Source: an uncultured Isosphaeraceae bacterium
GTDB lineage: Bacteria > Planctomycetota > Planctomycetia > Isosphaerales > Isosphaeraceae
Assembly (NCBI GenBank): GCA_945957605.1
Contig: CAMFLR010000004.1
Coordinates: 310,001 to 374,000, forward strand
DNA: 64,000 nt
Direction of reading: 5' to 3'
The first letter of the stretch is position 1. Each line of letters opens with the position of its first letter. Below, one piece after another: positions 1-8,805 of this stretch. Under the pieces are notes generated by a model that was not told the DNA's origin, ran no database searches, and saw only the letters and a list, made by a program, of their open reading frames with translations. A program made the translations under genes and the position numbers.

Positions 1-220
1 AAAAATTGCCACTTTTGCTTCGCAGGAAGCGGCTTTGGAACAGTAGTGAGAATAGAAAAGCGTTTTCTTGGATCGATCGGAGTCTTTGCGTTTCGATCAT
101 TGCCCCTGATCGGCGCTGAATCGAGCGTCGGTTCATCTCGCTGATTTTTGTGTGCGCTTGATGTTGGACCTGGCTGAATGCCAGCAAGTACCAAATTTAA
201 CATGCGAGGGAGCGGCCACC

Positions 221-742
221 ATGCTCGAATCTCATCGCTCAAGCAGACGATCCGAGGTCAACCTTCAGATCAACCGTATCCTCATTTGGGTCGTAAAGAT
301 CCTGGCTTGGGGCACACTTTGTGGTGTGTCGGGCGCCATATTGGGCTTCGCCAACGGATTTCTCTGTGTCGAGCCCATCGATCCGCAAAAAATTGGGGAC
401 GATGACTGGTATACAGTCTTCGTGATCATCTATTCGCTTTTGGAAGGCATCATCGTGCTTTTTATAGGCGTCTACATGTCGCTGCGCGTTGAAGAGATTC
501 TGGCTCAATGGGTGTGCTTTGGATTCATGCTAGTGGGAGCCGTGATCGGCGGCGGCGTAGTCACTGCAATTGTTTGGAGTTTACGCCTTCGCTCGATCGA
601 AGTGGGCGAAGGCCAAGCTCTGATTGTTGCCATTCTGGCACAAATCATCGGGATTCTAATTGGAATGCGATTCGGCATTCGACTAAGCGAACGTGGTGCT
701 AGCTCGCGGACTAGTTTTTCGAGCGTTCGGTCTGATCCTTAA
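221..742 (+). CDS. Hypothetical four-helix membrane protein
   Basis: I do not recognise this family. The 173-residue product has four hydrophobic stretches separated by short loops, which suggests an inner-membrane protein with both termini on the same side. Its C-terminus is Ser/Arg-rich and polar. I chose the ATG at 221 because a GAGGGAG ribosome-binding site lies 8 bases upstream (206-212). A longer reading from 152 would add a Cys-containing leader without a Shine-Dalgarno. It stands alone and converges on the protease gene. No catalytic motif is visible, so no function is assigned. Confidence 0.6.
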   Translation: MLESHRSSRRSEVNLQINRILIWVVKILAWGTLCGVSGAILGFANGFLCVEPIDPQKIGDDDWYTVFVIIYSLLEGIIVLFIGVYMSLRVEEILAQWVCFGFMLVGAVIGGGVVTAIVWSLRLRSIEVGEGQALIVAILAQIIGILIGMRFGIRLSERGASSRTSFSSVRSDP

Positions 743-853
743 AGTGCAGATCGCTTATCAACGAAACAGCCGATCTGATTCGGAAGTCGTTTCCGATCGG
801 TTCCAAAGGATGGAGCACGCGAAAAGCGAGTTTCCGATCTGTGTTCGCCAATC

Positions 854-2257
854 TTATCGCCGTACCGAGCCACGATCCGCAGTCGCCTCGACCAGCGACA
901 TCCGCCCCTGGTGAATGTTGTTGCGACGCACAATGTAAAAGGGAAGCACCTGCGTTTGCACAACCTCAGGTTGGCGGAGCGTATAGACCACCGTGTCAGC
1001 GGTGATCGTTTCCCAGTGGCTCTTACCCACGTTTACGCCGACGAGGATATCGCCCTGCTGCACGTTTGCCCGGGCTGCGGGGCTATTGGGCGACACGTTC
1101 ACCACATATAGCCCACCGCGAAGTTGTGGCGAGGCCGTCGCAACGTACTGGGCCGAAACCGGCATCAGCTTCACGCCGAGCGACTTGAAGACCTGGTCGT
1201 TAGCGTCGGGCGCGGCGGCGGCGACGCTGGCGCGTGAGGCGGGCTTCAGGTCGAGATTCAATTCCGCCGGCTTGCCGCCGCGAACCAGGGCCACACTCGT
1301 CGGCTGGCCGGGGCGAATGTCGAGCAGGCCGCGTTCGATGTCGAGCGCGTTCGTCACAGAGACGTCGCCCACCCGTGTCAGTTGGTCGCCGATTTGCAGA
1401 CCCGCGTCAGCGGCAGGGCTACCGGCTTGCACGTCCTGGACAATCACCTTGCGGTCGTCGCCAGCCAAAACTTCGCTCGCGACCATTCCGTGCCAGGTAC
1501 CGGCGAGCCGCTTCGTGCTCAGCATTTCGGTCGCGACGCGCTTCACGTCGTCGATCGGCAATGCGAAGCCAATGCCCTGGGCTCCAGAACGCGTCGCGAC
1601 GTTGATGCCAACCAATTCACCATCGATGTTGATCAGCGGTCCACCGGAGTTGCCGGGGTTGATGCAGGCGTCGGTCTGGATCAGGTTGCGATAGATCTGG
1701 TCGTCGGAGAGCGTCACGTTGCGCTTGAGCGCGGAGACGATGCCGACGGAAACCGTGTTTTCATAGCCGAAGGCATTGCCGATCGTGATGACGGTTTCAC
1801 CGATCATCAGGTCGCTGGAGTTGCCGATCGGCACAGCGGCCAGGGGACGTCCCGCCTCGACTTTGATCAGGGCGAGGTCTGTTTCTTTATCCACCTGGAT
1901 GACTCGTGCCAGGTAGTTTGTGCCGTCGTTGAGGTGAACGTCGATCGTTTGCACCTTATCGACGACATGCTGATTCGTAAGGATGTAGCCGCGGGCGTCG
2001 ATGATCACGCCGCTGCCCATTCCGCTGACACGTGGGCGAGCCGTTTCTTCGCTCGAAAAGGGCCACCGGCTGGTTGAGCCGGCTTTCTTCTCGCTGGAGA
2101 TGTTAACGACACTCGCCTGCACACGCTGCACCGCTTTGACCACTGGCGTCCTACGCAACTCGCTCGCCCGGACCGACGGGGCAATCAGCGCCGCCATCGC
2201 CAGGCTTGCCAGAGTCACGAGGCAGAATCCGTCCCGTCGCGACATGGGCAGTGGCAC
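854..2257 (-). CDS. htrA: HtrA/Deg-family periplasmic serine protease with two PDZ domains
   Basis: This is a trypsin-like Deg protease that degrades or refolds misfolded envelope proteins. The 467-residue product starts with an export signal (hydrophobic residues 11-30 after SRRDGF). The protease domain shows the complete triad: His97 in TNQHVV, Asp127 in ETDLALIK and Ser204 in NPGNSGGPL. Two PDZ-like regions follow, around residues 260-340 (SPAADAGLQIGDQL) and 370-450 (SPAARANVQQGDIL). A second start at Met5 is possible. The SRR motif near the N-terminus could allow Tat export, but the general Sec route is equally likely. It is transcribed alone, leftward, from the 2258-2615 gap. The family assignment is very secure; the substrate is unknown. 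Confidence 0.95.
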   Translation of the reverse strand: MPLPMSRRDGFCLVTLASLAMAALIAPSVRASELRRTPVVKAVQRVQASVVNISSEKKAGSTSRWPFSSEETARPRVSGMGSGVIIDARGYILTNQHVVDKVQTIDVHLNDGTNYLARVIQVDKETDLALIKVEAGRPLAAVPIGNSSDLMIGETVITIGNAFGYENTVSVGIVSALKRNVTLSDDQIYRNLIQTDACINPGNSGGPLINIDGELVGINVATRSGAQGIGFALPIDDVKRVATEMLSTKRLAGTWHGMVASEVLAGDDRKVIVQDVQAGSPAADAGLQIGDQLTRVGDVSVTNALDIERGLLDIRPGQPTSVALVRGGKPAELNLDLKPASRASVAAAAPDANDQVFKSLGVKLMPVSAQYVATASPQLRGGLYVVNVSPNSPAARANVQQGDILVGVNVGKSHWETITADTVVYTLRQPEVVQTQVLPFYIVRRNNIHQGRMSLVEATADRGSVRR

Positions 2258-2615
2258 GATACAGCCCTCTTATTCGTTGTTCCTTGCCCGAAGCGTCCGG
2301 TTGGCGGCAATCCGTTCGCATCATCAGAACCGGGAAATCCTTCCCAGGCCTAACTAACGCGCTCGCCCCGTTTAAGCTTCGATGCTCTCGACGTCCTTTT
2401 CATTCGGTTACCCAAATACCCAGCTTAAGGCCTCTCCCCCACGAACCACCCGGCTTGCCCGCCTTTCCGAATGACCCAAAAACTCTTCCTAAATTGACAC
2501 AAAACCGACGTACGGTCGTAGCGATCGTGCCGGCGCGGTTGACAGACGCTCCGGAGATTTTTAGTTTCTGATGAACAAGTTGCGGAAGTTGTCCGAAGTC
2601 GAATGAGGCAGCGGG
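2258..2615. other. Divergent intergenic region
   Basis: This 358-base gap separates the divergent protease and TPR genes and must hold both promoters. A TTGACA hexamer is at 2494-2499 on the plus strand, but no good -10 follows at 16-18 bases, so I do not call a promoter. No convincing gene is seen. Confidence 0.4.
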
Positions 2616-2936
2616 ATGGCGGAAAAATCGGCAAAAAGGTTACGAATTGAAGCGAGCCTCGCGGAGGATCCTGGCGACACCTTTTTGCGCTACGGATTGG
2701 CCATGCTTTGCCTGAGTGAAGGTGACACCGACGAAGGCCGTACGCGATTGAAAGCGTTGATCGTCGACGTGCCCGACGAAGTGCCCGCTTACCAGCAGCT
2801 CGGCCAGTCGTTTATGACCAGCGGCGACGACGACGAGGCGAAGTCCTGGTTCCAGCAGGGGATTGCCAGAGCGAAGGCCAAGGGTGATTGGCACGCGGCT
2901 GGCGAGATGGAAGGCTTCTTGTCACAGATTGGCTGA
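2616..2936 (+). CDS. Small tetratricopeptide-repeat protein
   Basis: This 106-residue soluble protein has about two TPR-like helical hairpins. The signatures are DPGDTFLRYGLAMLCLSEGD and PAYQQLGQSFMTSGDDDEA. The Ala/Gly/Leu spacing is typical of TPR helices A and B. Such proteins are protein-protein adaptors. The start has a GAGG Shine-Dalgarno 7 bases upstream (2605-2608). It lies 37 bases ahead of the alcohol dehydrogenase gene in the same direction, so co-transcription is likely, though no functional link is evident. Confidence 0.75.
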   Translation: MAEKSAKRLRIEASLAEDPGDTFLRYGLAMLCLSEGDTDEGRTRLKALIVDVPDEVPAYQQLGQSFMTSGDDDEAKSWFQQGIARAKAKGDWHAAGEMEGFLSQIG

Positions 2937-2973
2937 CGGCATCGACTGCGATCGCCGAGGGTTTGGAGAACTG

Positions 2974-4110
2974 ATGGCGTCTCTTTTCACGTTCCCCAAC
3001 CGCATCCTGTTCGGCGAAGGTGCGATCTCTGAACTTCGGGCCGAAATCGCAAAACTCGGGATCGCTCGACCACTCGTCGTCACCGACCGGGGACTGGTTG
3101 CGTCAGGGCTCGTCTCAGACGTTTGCAAGCAACTCGACAACGCCTCGTTGTTCGACCGCGTGCAGCCCAACCCGACCGAGGAAGATGTTCTCCTCGGCCT
3201 CGATCGCTATCAGAACGCAAAGTGCGACGGGATCATCGGTTTGGGCGGCGGAAGTCCGATCGACACCGCCAAGGCGATCCGGCTTCTTGCGACTCATCCC
3301 GGAAAGTTGATCGACTACGACCTGACGACCGGCGGGGTAAACAAAATCACCGCCGACCTGCCTCCGATGGTCGCCATTCCAACGACTGCCGGCACCGGCT
3401 CCGAAGCGGGCCGCGGAACGCTGATCCAGCTTCCCCAGAACGGCCGCAAAACGATAGCGCTGAGTCCCTACCTTTTGCCATCACTGGCGATTTGCGACCC
3501 GAGTTTGATTGTCGGTCTGCCGCCCATGCTAACGGCTGGGACCGGGATGGATGCGTTTACGCATTGCATCGAGAGCTTTCTTTCGCCGACGTATCACCCG
3601 ATGTGCGATGGAATTGCGCTCGAAGGATTGAAGCATCTCGCCAAAGGGCTCGAGTCGAGCCTTACCGACGGCGGCAATTTGAACGCAAGGCGCGAGTGCA
3701 TGATGGGGGCCTTACTCGGCGGGATCAGCTTTCACAAGGGGCTGGGCGTCGTTCATTCGTTGTCACACGCGCTTGGCTCGGAGGGCAGGGCACATCACGG
3801 GACGCTAAACGCGATCCTTTTGCCACACGCCATTCGCTTCAATCGTCCCGCCGCTGAAGATCGACTCACGGCCATTGCATATGCCCTGGGAGTGGGACGT
3901 GGCGGCGACGCCGTCGGGCATTTGCTCGTACTTGTCGACCTGCTGCTCGGACATCTGCCACTGCCACGTAAGCTCAGAGATGTCAATGGGTTGAGGCACG
4001 ATCAGATTGGCCATTATGCGGTCCTGGCGATGCAGGACCATTGTCGTCTCACGAATCCGCGGCCGTGTTCGCGCGGCGACATGGAAGAGATCCTCGACCG
4101 CGCCTGGTAG
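2974..4110 (+). CDS. Iron-containing (group III) alcohol dehydrogenase
   Basis: This is an NAD(P)-dependent, divalent-metal alcohol dehydrogenase of the FucO/AdhB family, 378 residues long. Visible family features are the nucleotide-binding GLGGGSPIDTAKA, the PTTAGTGSE motif, and the metal ligands Asp (AICDPS), His (DAFTHCIESF), His (VHSLSHALG) and His (AHHGTLNA). The start at 2974 gives a normal N-terminus (MASLFTFPNRILFGEGAI). The frame stays open further upstream, but that stretch overlaps the TPR gene. Substrate is not predictable: family members act on lactaldehyde, propanediol, butanol or phosphonate intermediates. No auxiliary pathway gene is adjacent. Confidence 0.92.
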   Translation: MASLFTFPNRILFGEGAISELRAEIAKLGIARPLVVTDRGLVASGLVSDVCKQLDNASLFDRVQPNPTEEDVLLGLDRYQNAKCDGIIGLGGGSPIDTAKAIRLLATHPGKLIDYDLTTGGVNKITADLPPMVAIPTTAGTGSEAGRGTLIQLPQNGRKTIALSPYLLPSLAICDPSLIVGLPPMLTAGTGMDAFTHCIESFLSPTYHPMCDGIALEGLKHLAKGLESSLTDGGNLNARRECMMGALLGGISFHKGLGVVHSLSHALGSEGRAHHGTLNAILLPHAIRFNRPAAEDRLTAIAYALGVGRGGDAVGHLLVLVDLLLGHLPLPRKLRDVNGLRHDQIGHYAVLAMQDHCRLTNPRPCSRGDMEEILDRAW

Positions 4111-4262
4111 AAGATCACATCGAGGGATACGCTTGAGTGAGAGCAGCGGCTGTGGGTGGCCACTGGACATCGCGAAGGCTCTCTCTTAATTTTGTGATGG
4201 ATCAAAACGCGACCTGGAAGGCGAGGTCATGCCGGGCGCTGGGCTTTGGGGAGTTGCGGTCG

Positions 4263-5435
4263 ATGTCTGAGTCTGGACGGCGGATTTTGCTCGTCGATGA
4301 TAGCTCGACCATGCGCAGGATGATTTCCACGCTCCTGACCGATCAGGGGTACGAGGTAAAGACTGGCGTCGACGGCAACGACGGCTACGTCAAAGCCAAG
4401 GAAGAACCGATCCCCGAATTGATCCTCACCGACTTCGAAATGCCCGACCTCGACGGTCCGGGCCTCTGCCGCAAGCTAAAGGCTGACAAGGCAGTTTCGG
4501 CGATTCCCGTTTTGATGCTCACGACGCTTGGCGAGACGAAGAGCAAGGTCGAAGGTCTCGACGCCGGCGCTGATGATTACATTCAAAAGCCGAAGAGTCC
4601 GGGCGATATCGAAGAGCTTTTCGCCCGCATCCGCGCGCACTTCCGGCTCGCTGACATGAAGCGCGAGCTTGCCGAGCGCAACGCACTCCTCGAAGCCGCT
4701 CAGAAGAAGCTACACTTCGAACTTGAGCTTGCCCGCAAGGTGCAGCGTGCCCTCATGCCCCGTCCCCCGCGCCCTCGCGGGCTCGTCAAGGTGGCGGTGA
4801 AGTACACGCCTGCCAACCAGCTTGGTGGTGACGTTTACGACTTTTACCGGCTGGAATCAAACCGCCTCGGCGTGCTGGTGGCCGACGTCTCGGGTCACGG
4901 CGTGAATTCGGCGATGCTCTCCGGCATGGTGAAGGCACTCGCGGCCGGGTTGTCGATCGCGGTTCTCGAACCGGGTGAGCTTCTCGCAGGTCTCGACGTC
5001 GGACTCGAACAGTACTTTCCCGAAGGCTACTTCTGCACTGGCTTTTATCTCATCGCGGATGAGGAAACCGGACTGCTGCGCTACGCCGGTGTCGGCCACC
5101 CTCCAGCCATTATTGTCGGGCCCAATGGTACGCGCACGCTCGACTCGAATCCGGGTTTGCTCGGCGTCGGTATGGTCGACGGCACGGCCGGCGAGACGGA
5201 CCGGCTCGGGCCTGGTGAGTCGCTAATCATCTATACTGACGGCTTGCCCGACGCGATGGACCCATCTGACGTCCTGTTTGGCGAGGAACGGCTGAAGACT
5301 GTGCTCCAGTCGTATCACGGCGCAGATCCGGCGACCATTCTTGACGAGGTCGAGAAGGCCGTGAATAAGCATACGTTCCCGGGATCGGCCGCGGACGACA
5401 TCAATATGGTCGTGCTTCAGCATCCAATTCAATGA
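4263..5435 (+). CDS. Response regulator with PP2C-type SpoIIE phosphatase output (RsbU/RssB-like)
   Basis: This fusion has an N-terminal receiver domain (acidic pair Asp12-Asp13, phospho-acceptor Asp57 in LTDFEMPDLDG, Lys in QKPKSPGD). A helical linker (about residues 130-165) leads to a PP2C/SpoIIE serine phosphatase with GGDVYDFYRL, ADVSGHGVNSAM and YTDGLPDA metal-binding motifs. Proteins of this design dephosphorylate STAS-domain anti-sigma antagonists when the receiver is phosphorylated. The very next gene encodes a STAS protein, which supports that partnership. Start choice: ATG 4263 puts the receiver at the N-terminus and has GGGGAG upstream; the frame is open further upstream, with an in-frame ATG at 4197. 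No RsbW-type kinase is in the window, so the cognate anti-sigma factor must be elsewhere or absent. Confidence 0.93.
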   Translation: MSESGRRILLVDDSSTMRRMISTLLTDQGYEVKTGVDGNDGYVKAKEEPIPELILTDFEMPDLDGPGLCRKLKADKAVSAIPVLMLTTLGETKSKVEGLDAGADDYIQKPKSPGDIEELFARIRAHFRLADMKRELAERNALLEAAQKKLHFELELARKVQRALMPRPPRPRGLVKVAVKYTPANQLGGDVYDFYRLESNRLGVLVADVSGHGVNSAMLSGMVKALAAGLSIAVLEPGELLAGLDVGLEQYFPEGYFCTGFYLIADEETGLLRYAGVGHPPAIIVGPNGTRTLDSNPGLLGVGMVDGTAGETDRLGPGESLIIYTDGLPDAMDPSDVLFGEERLKTVLQSYHGADPATILDEVEKAVNKHTFPGSAADDINMVVLQHPIQ

Positions 5436-5551
5436 TGCACGCATCGTGAGACGGCGTTGTCGTGCAAATCTTCACACGGCAATTCTTTCCCAGCCGTCAC
5501 GGGCATGGTAAAATAGATCGAAGCTCGTAGATTCTCGAAGGTAGCGTCAAT

Positions 5552-5923
5552 TTGTGCGCTATCTTCCCTTTCTCGTCATTCGATCGCGAGTTGAGCGTGG
5601 CCGACCCCACCGAAGGGAACCTGGTCCAGCTCTCGGGCCCTGTTACGTTATATGAGTCGAACGAGATTCGCGAAACGTTACTCGCGGAGACGCGGGAAGA
5701 CGGAACGCTGACGCTCGACCTCGCAACGACGGGACCGTGGGATCTGGCTGGTCTGCAACTTCTGATTGCAACCGTCTTTACGGCCGCCAAGAACGGCAAT
5801 CCCGTGCGGTTCGTCGAGGTACCGAAGTCACTGGCCGAGATCGCCAATCGCGCGGGGCTTGCCGATTGGCTCAAGGGATTTACGGACTCCTATCACAATA
5901 ATCAGCCGCCTGAGTCTGCGTGA
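5552..5923 (+). CDS. STAS-domain protein (anti-sigma-factor antagonist-like)
   Basis: The product is a single STAS domain of about 110-123 residues. The core contains VQLSGPVTLYESNEIRETLL, a beta-strand LTLDLATT, and WDLAGLQLLIAT where SpoIIAA has its phosphorylatable Ser (the usual D-S-S/T is replaced by W-D-L-A-G). The missing obvious Ser means it may not be a standard kinase substrate; related STAS proteins in chemosensory operons show the same divergence. The start is uncertain: TTG 5552 has an AAGGTAG ribosome-binding site 7 bases upstream, while GTG 5597 would give a tighter domain. It sits between the PP2C regulator and a CheY-like receiver, so it probably works with both. Confidence 0.8.
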   Translation: MCAIFPFSSFDRELSVADPTEGNLVQLSGPVTLYESNEIRETLLAETREDGTLTLDLATTGPWDLAGLQLLIATVFTAAKNGNPVRFVEVPKSLAEIANRAGLADWLKGFTDSYHNNQPPESA

Positions 5924-5984
5924 GCTCCATGCAAGGGAATGGCGCGCATCAAAGCCCGATAGGGACGCGGGACACTGATGGCTT

Positions 5985-6350
5985 ATGGGTAAGACGATCC
6001 TCCACGCCGACGATAGCCCCTCGGTCCGCCGATGGGTGGCGGAACAGCTCGCCGATGACGAGCTCAAGGTCGTTTCGGTCGCCGACGGCGATCTTGCACT
6101 TCAGGCGATGCAGCAAAACTCGTTCGACCTGCTGCTCACCGATCTCGAAATGCCCAATCTCGACGGTCTTGCACTGGCCGACGCAGTGAGGCGCATGCCC
6201 GAATACCGTTTCCTCCCCATCTTGATCCTGTCGTCACGCAAACCCAACGAGATCGCCGCCGAGCGCAGGCAGCCCGTGACCGGGTGGATCGTCAAGCCGA
6301 TCGAACCCGATCAACTGAGGCGCTGGATCCGGCGATCGCTCCCGAGTTAG
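5985..6350 (+). CDS. Single-domain CheY-like response regulator
   Basis: This 121-residue stand-alone receiver keeps the phosphorylation site: acidic pair Asp9-Asp10, acceptor Asp53 in LLTDLEMPNLDG, the Ser-Ser of LILSSRKP at the Thr switch position and Lys in WIVKPIEP. There is no output domain. Its location just upstream of cheA makes it the natural phosphate acceptor of that kinase. With no flagellar genes nearby, its downstream partner could be the PP2C phosphatase branch rather than a motor. Confidence 0.92.
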   Translation: MGKTILHADDSPSVRRWVAEQLADDELKVVSVADGDLALQAMQQNSFDLLLTDLEMPNLDGLALADAVRRMPEYRFLPILILSSRKPNEIAAERRQPVTGWIVKPIEPDQLRRWIRRSLPS

Positions 6351-6505
6351 CCGCCAAAATCGGCAAAACCGTGATCAACGGGGAAATCTAGGCAAAAAGA
6401 TGGGGGAATTTCTGACCGACGAATTGAGTGCATTGATGTCTTAGGGTAGTTTTGAGAAGCCATCCCTTCTTGCGCGAGTTTCGATTCAAAAAGAGGTAGG
6501 CGGCC

Positions 6506-8773
6506 TTGGGCGTTGCGGACGACCGGTTCCTGCAAATGTTCTTCGAGGAAGCGCGCGAGCTGCTCCTCAGCCTTGAAGAAGGGCTGATGGAACTCGAACG
6601 CCGCCAAGGAGATCGCGCGCACCTCGACAAAACGTTCCGCGCTGCCCACAGCATCAAGGGTGCCGCCGCGATGGTCGGCCTCGGCGCGCTCGCCGAGTTT
6701 ACCCACGGCATCGAAGCAGTCCTCGATCGCATCCGGTCCGGAACGCTCGCCGTCGACTCCGACGTCATCAGCACGTTGCTCGACGCCCGCGATCATCTTT
6801 CGGTCGCCGTCGAGGCAGAAGCCGCGCGGTCACCAATCCCTTCTCCAGTCGAATTAAACCGACGCCTCACCGCTCTGCTGCGCGATCCCGCAGCCGCGCC
6901 TCCACCACCTCCGCCTGCCGCGCCTGCTGCTACACCCAAGAAAATCGAGCTCGATCTGCCGGCGGCGGAGATGCCTGCCGCCAAGCCGCCGCGTAAAAAG
7001 GCGGAGCGGAAGCCTCGTGCGAGTTCGCGTTCAAAAAAGCAGACGCCGGAATTGCCGCTGCCGGATTTCGGTGGGACGCGCTCGCCCGGCGTTGACTACT
7101 ACCGCGTCACGCTCAAGCCCGGCGCGGACATTCTCAAGCGCGGCGTGAACTTGCTGGGCGTGCTCGACGAGCTCCGCGATCTGGGGCCGACTCGGATCGC
7201 GACCGAACCTGGGCTGGTGCCTACGCTCGAGGAAATGGATCCCGAGCGGTGCTACCTGGCCTGGACCATCGAAGTCGAGTCGAACGAGCCCCGAGAAAGG
7301 CTCGACGACGTCTTCCTGTTCATCGCCGACGATAGCACGATCACGATCGAACGACATTCGACGAGCGAGCCGGCTGTCGAAACCGAGGTCGTTATCGAGC
7401 CCGCGCCCGAGCCGGCACCTGCCAAGCTCGCACCTACAGCGGCAAAAACACCGCCCGCTGCGGCGCCATTTCCTGTCGAAGAAAAGCCGGCTTCCAAGCC
7501 GCCCGAAATTGCCCCACCGGCCACGGCCCCCGCCGATAGCGGCAAGCAGCCCCCTCCGCGTCCACCCGTGAAGCAGGCCGCAGCCAGCCCGCCGCCGCCT
7601 CCGAAAGTCCCTGCGCGTATTCGCGTTGACGCTGGACAGCTCGACGACCTCGTCGGCCTCGCGGGCGAACTCGCCGTAATTTCGGATAACCTGCAAGGGT
7701 TGCGTGAGGTTGACGCGAATCAGCCTTGGGTGGTCACACTCGAAGCCCTCGATCGCGTCAGCCGGCTCATTCGCGACACCACGCTCGAACTCCGGATGGT
7801 GCCGGTTGAGGAGTTGTTCTCGCGCTTCCCGCGCGTCGTCCGCGACCTTGCCGACCGATTCGGCAAGGAGATCGAGCTGCGGGTGATCGGCCAGGAAACG
7901 CGGCTCGACCGGACGATTGTCGAGCGTCTCTCCGACCCGATGATCCACCTGATTCGAAACGCCGTCGACCACGCCCTCGAAACGCCTGAAGAACGGATGG
8001 CTGCCGGAAAGCCGCGTGCTGGACGAATTACGCTCTGGGCCGGTCATGAAGGCGACCGTGTTGCCTTGAGAATTCAGGACGACGGCCGGGGGCTCGACCG
8101 CGACCGGATCGTCAAACGCGGAATTGCTCGCGGACTTGTGCCGGTTGGAACGTCAGTCGACGACCCGCGTGTCGATACGCTCATTTTCGAGCCTGGATTC
8201 TCGACGCGCGATGAGGTGAGTGAACTTTCGGGACGAGGTGTCGGACTCGACGTCGTGCGCGACGCTGTGCGCGGCTTGCGAGGTAGCCTGGCGGTTGAAA
8301 GCCAGCCAGGCAAGGGGACATCGTTCATCTTCCGGCTGCCGCTCACGCTCGCGCTGATCGACGGTCTGCTCGTCGAGACGGGCGGCAATCGCTACGTTGT
8401 CCCTCTAGCGCAGGTCGAAGAGTGCGTGGCGCTCAACGGGACCAATCCCGCGCTCTCACGCGGCCGGCCATGTGTGGCGATTCGCGGCGAGCTTGTTCCG
8501 CTCGTTCAGCTTCGCGAACTCTTCCATGCCGAAGGGGCGCGGCCTAGCCGACAGGAATTGTTGCTCACACGACATGCGGGGCAACGTGTAGGCGTTGCAG
8601 TTGATCGACTTTTAGGACGTGTTCAAGCGGTGATACAAGCGCTTGGCGAAGGGTTAGGCAATCTCAATCGGTTTTCCGGCGCCACGATCCTGGGCGACGG
8701 CTCTGTTTCCTTGATCCTGGATCTGGCGGCGCTGGTGGCCGAGTCACGAGCCGCCGACAACCATGCCCACTAA
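6506..8773 (+). CDS. cheA: Chemotaxis-type histidine kinase CheA
   Basis: This is the central kinase of the chemosensory array (755 residues). Its order of parts is: HPt domain with phosphorylated His48 ([13 protein letters not shown]); a Pro/Ala/Lys-rich linker (about 130-190); a small module starting [12 protein letters not shown] (about 195-285); a second Pro/Ala linker; the dimerisation domain (about 370-435); an HATPase with N box [12 protein letters not shown] and G boxes DDGRGLD and GRGVGLDVV; and a C-terminal CheW-like domain. The start is TTG 6506, with GAGGT 8 bases upstream. The long proline-rich linkers are typical of CheA, where they tether mobile domains. It leads the block MCP-CheW-CheR-CheB. 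Confidence 0.96.
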   Translation: MGVADDRFLQMFFEEARELLLSLEEGLMELERRQGDRAHLDKTFRAAHSIKGAAAMVGLGALAEFTHGIEAVLDRIRSGTLAVDSDVISTLLDARDHLSVAVEAEAARSPIPSPVELNRRLTALLRDPAAAPPPPPPAAPAATPKKIELDLPAAEMPAAKPPRKKAERKPRASSRSKKQTPELPLPDFGGTRSPGVDYYRVTLKPGADILKRGVNLLGVLDELRDLGPTRIATEPGLVPTLEEMDPERCYLAWTIEVESNEPRERLDDVFLFIADDSTITIERHSTSEPAVETEVVIEPAPEPAPAKLAPTAAKTPPAAAPFPVEEKPASKPPEIAPPATAPADSGKQPPPRPPVKQAAASPPPPPKVPARIRVDAGQLDDLVGLAGELAVISDNLQGLREVDANQPWVVTLEALDRVSRLIRDTTLELRMVPVEELFSRFPRVVRDLADRFGKEIELRVIGQETRLDRTIVERLSDPMIHLIRNAVDHALETPEERMAAGKPRAGRITLWAGHEGDRVALRIQDDGRGLDRDRIVKRGIARGLVPVGTSVDDPRVDTLIFEPGFSTRDEVSELSGRGVGLDVVRDAVRGLRGSLAVESQPGKGTSFIFRLPLTLALIDGLLVETGGNRYVVPLAQVEECVALNGTNPALSRGRPCVAIRGELVPLVQLRELFHAEGARPSRQELLLTRHAGQRVGVAVDRLLGRVQAVIQALGEGLGNLNRFSGATILGDGSVSLILDLAALVAESRAADNHAH

Positions 8774-8805
8774 CTTACCACCGGCGTGACGTCGGAGGCC
8801 ATTCG

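Noticed and set aside
2494-2522. TTGACA hexamer as a promoter for the TPR gene
   Set aside because: No acceptable -10 lies at 16-18 bases.
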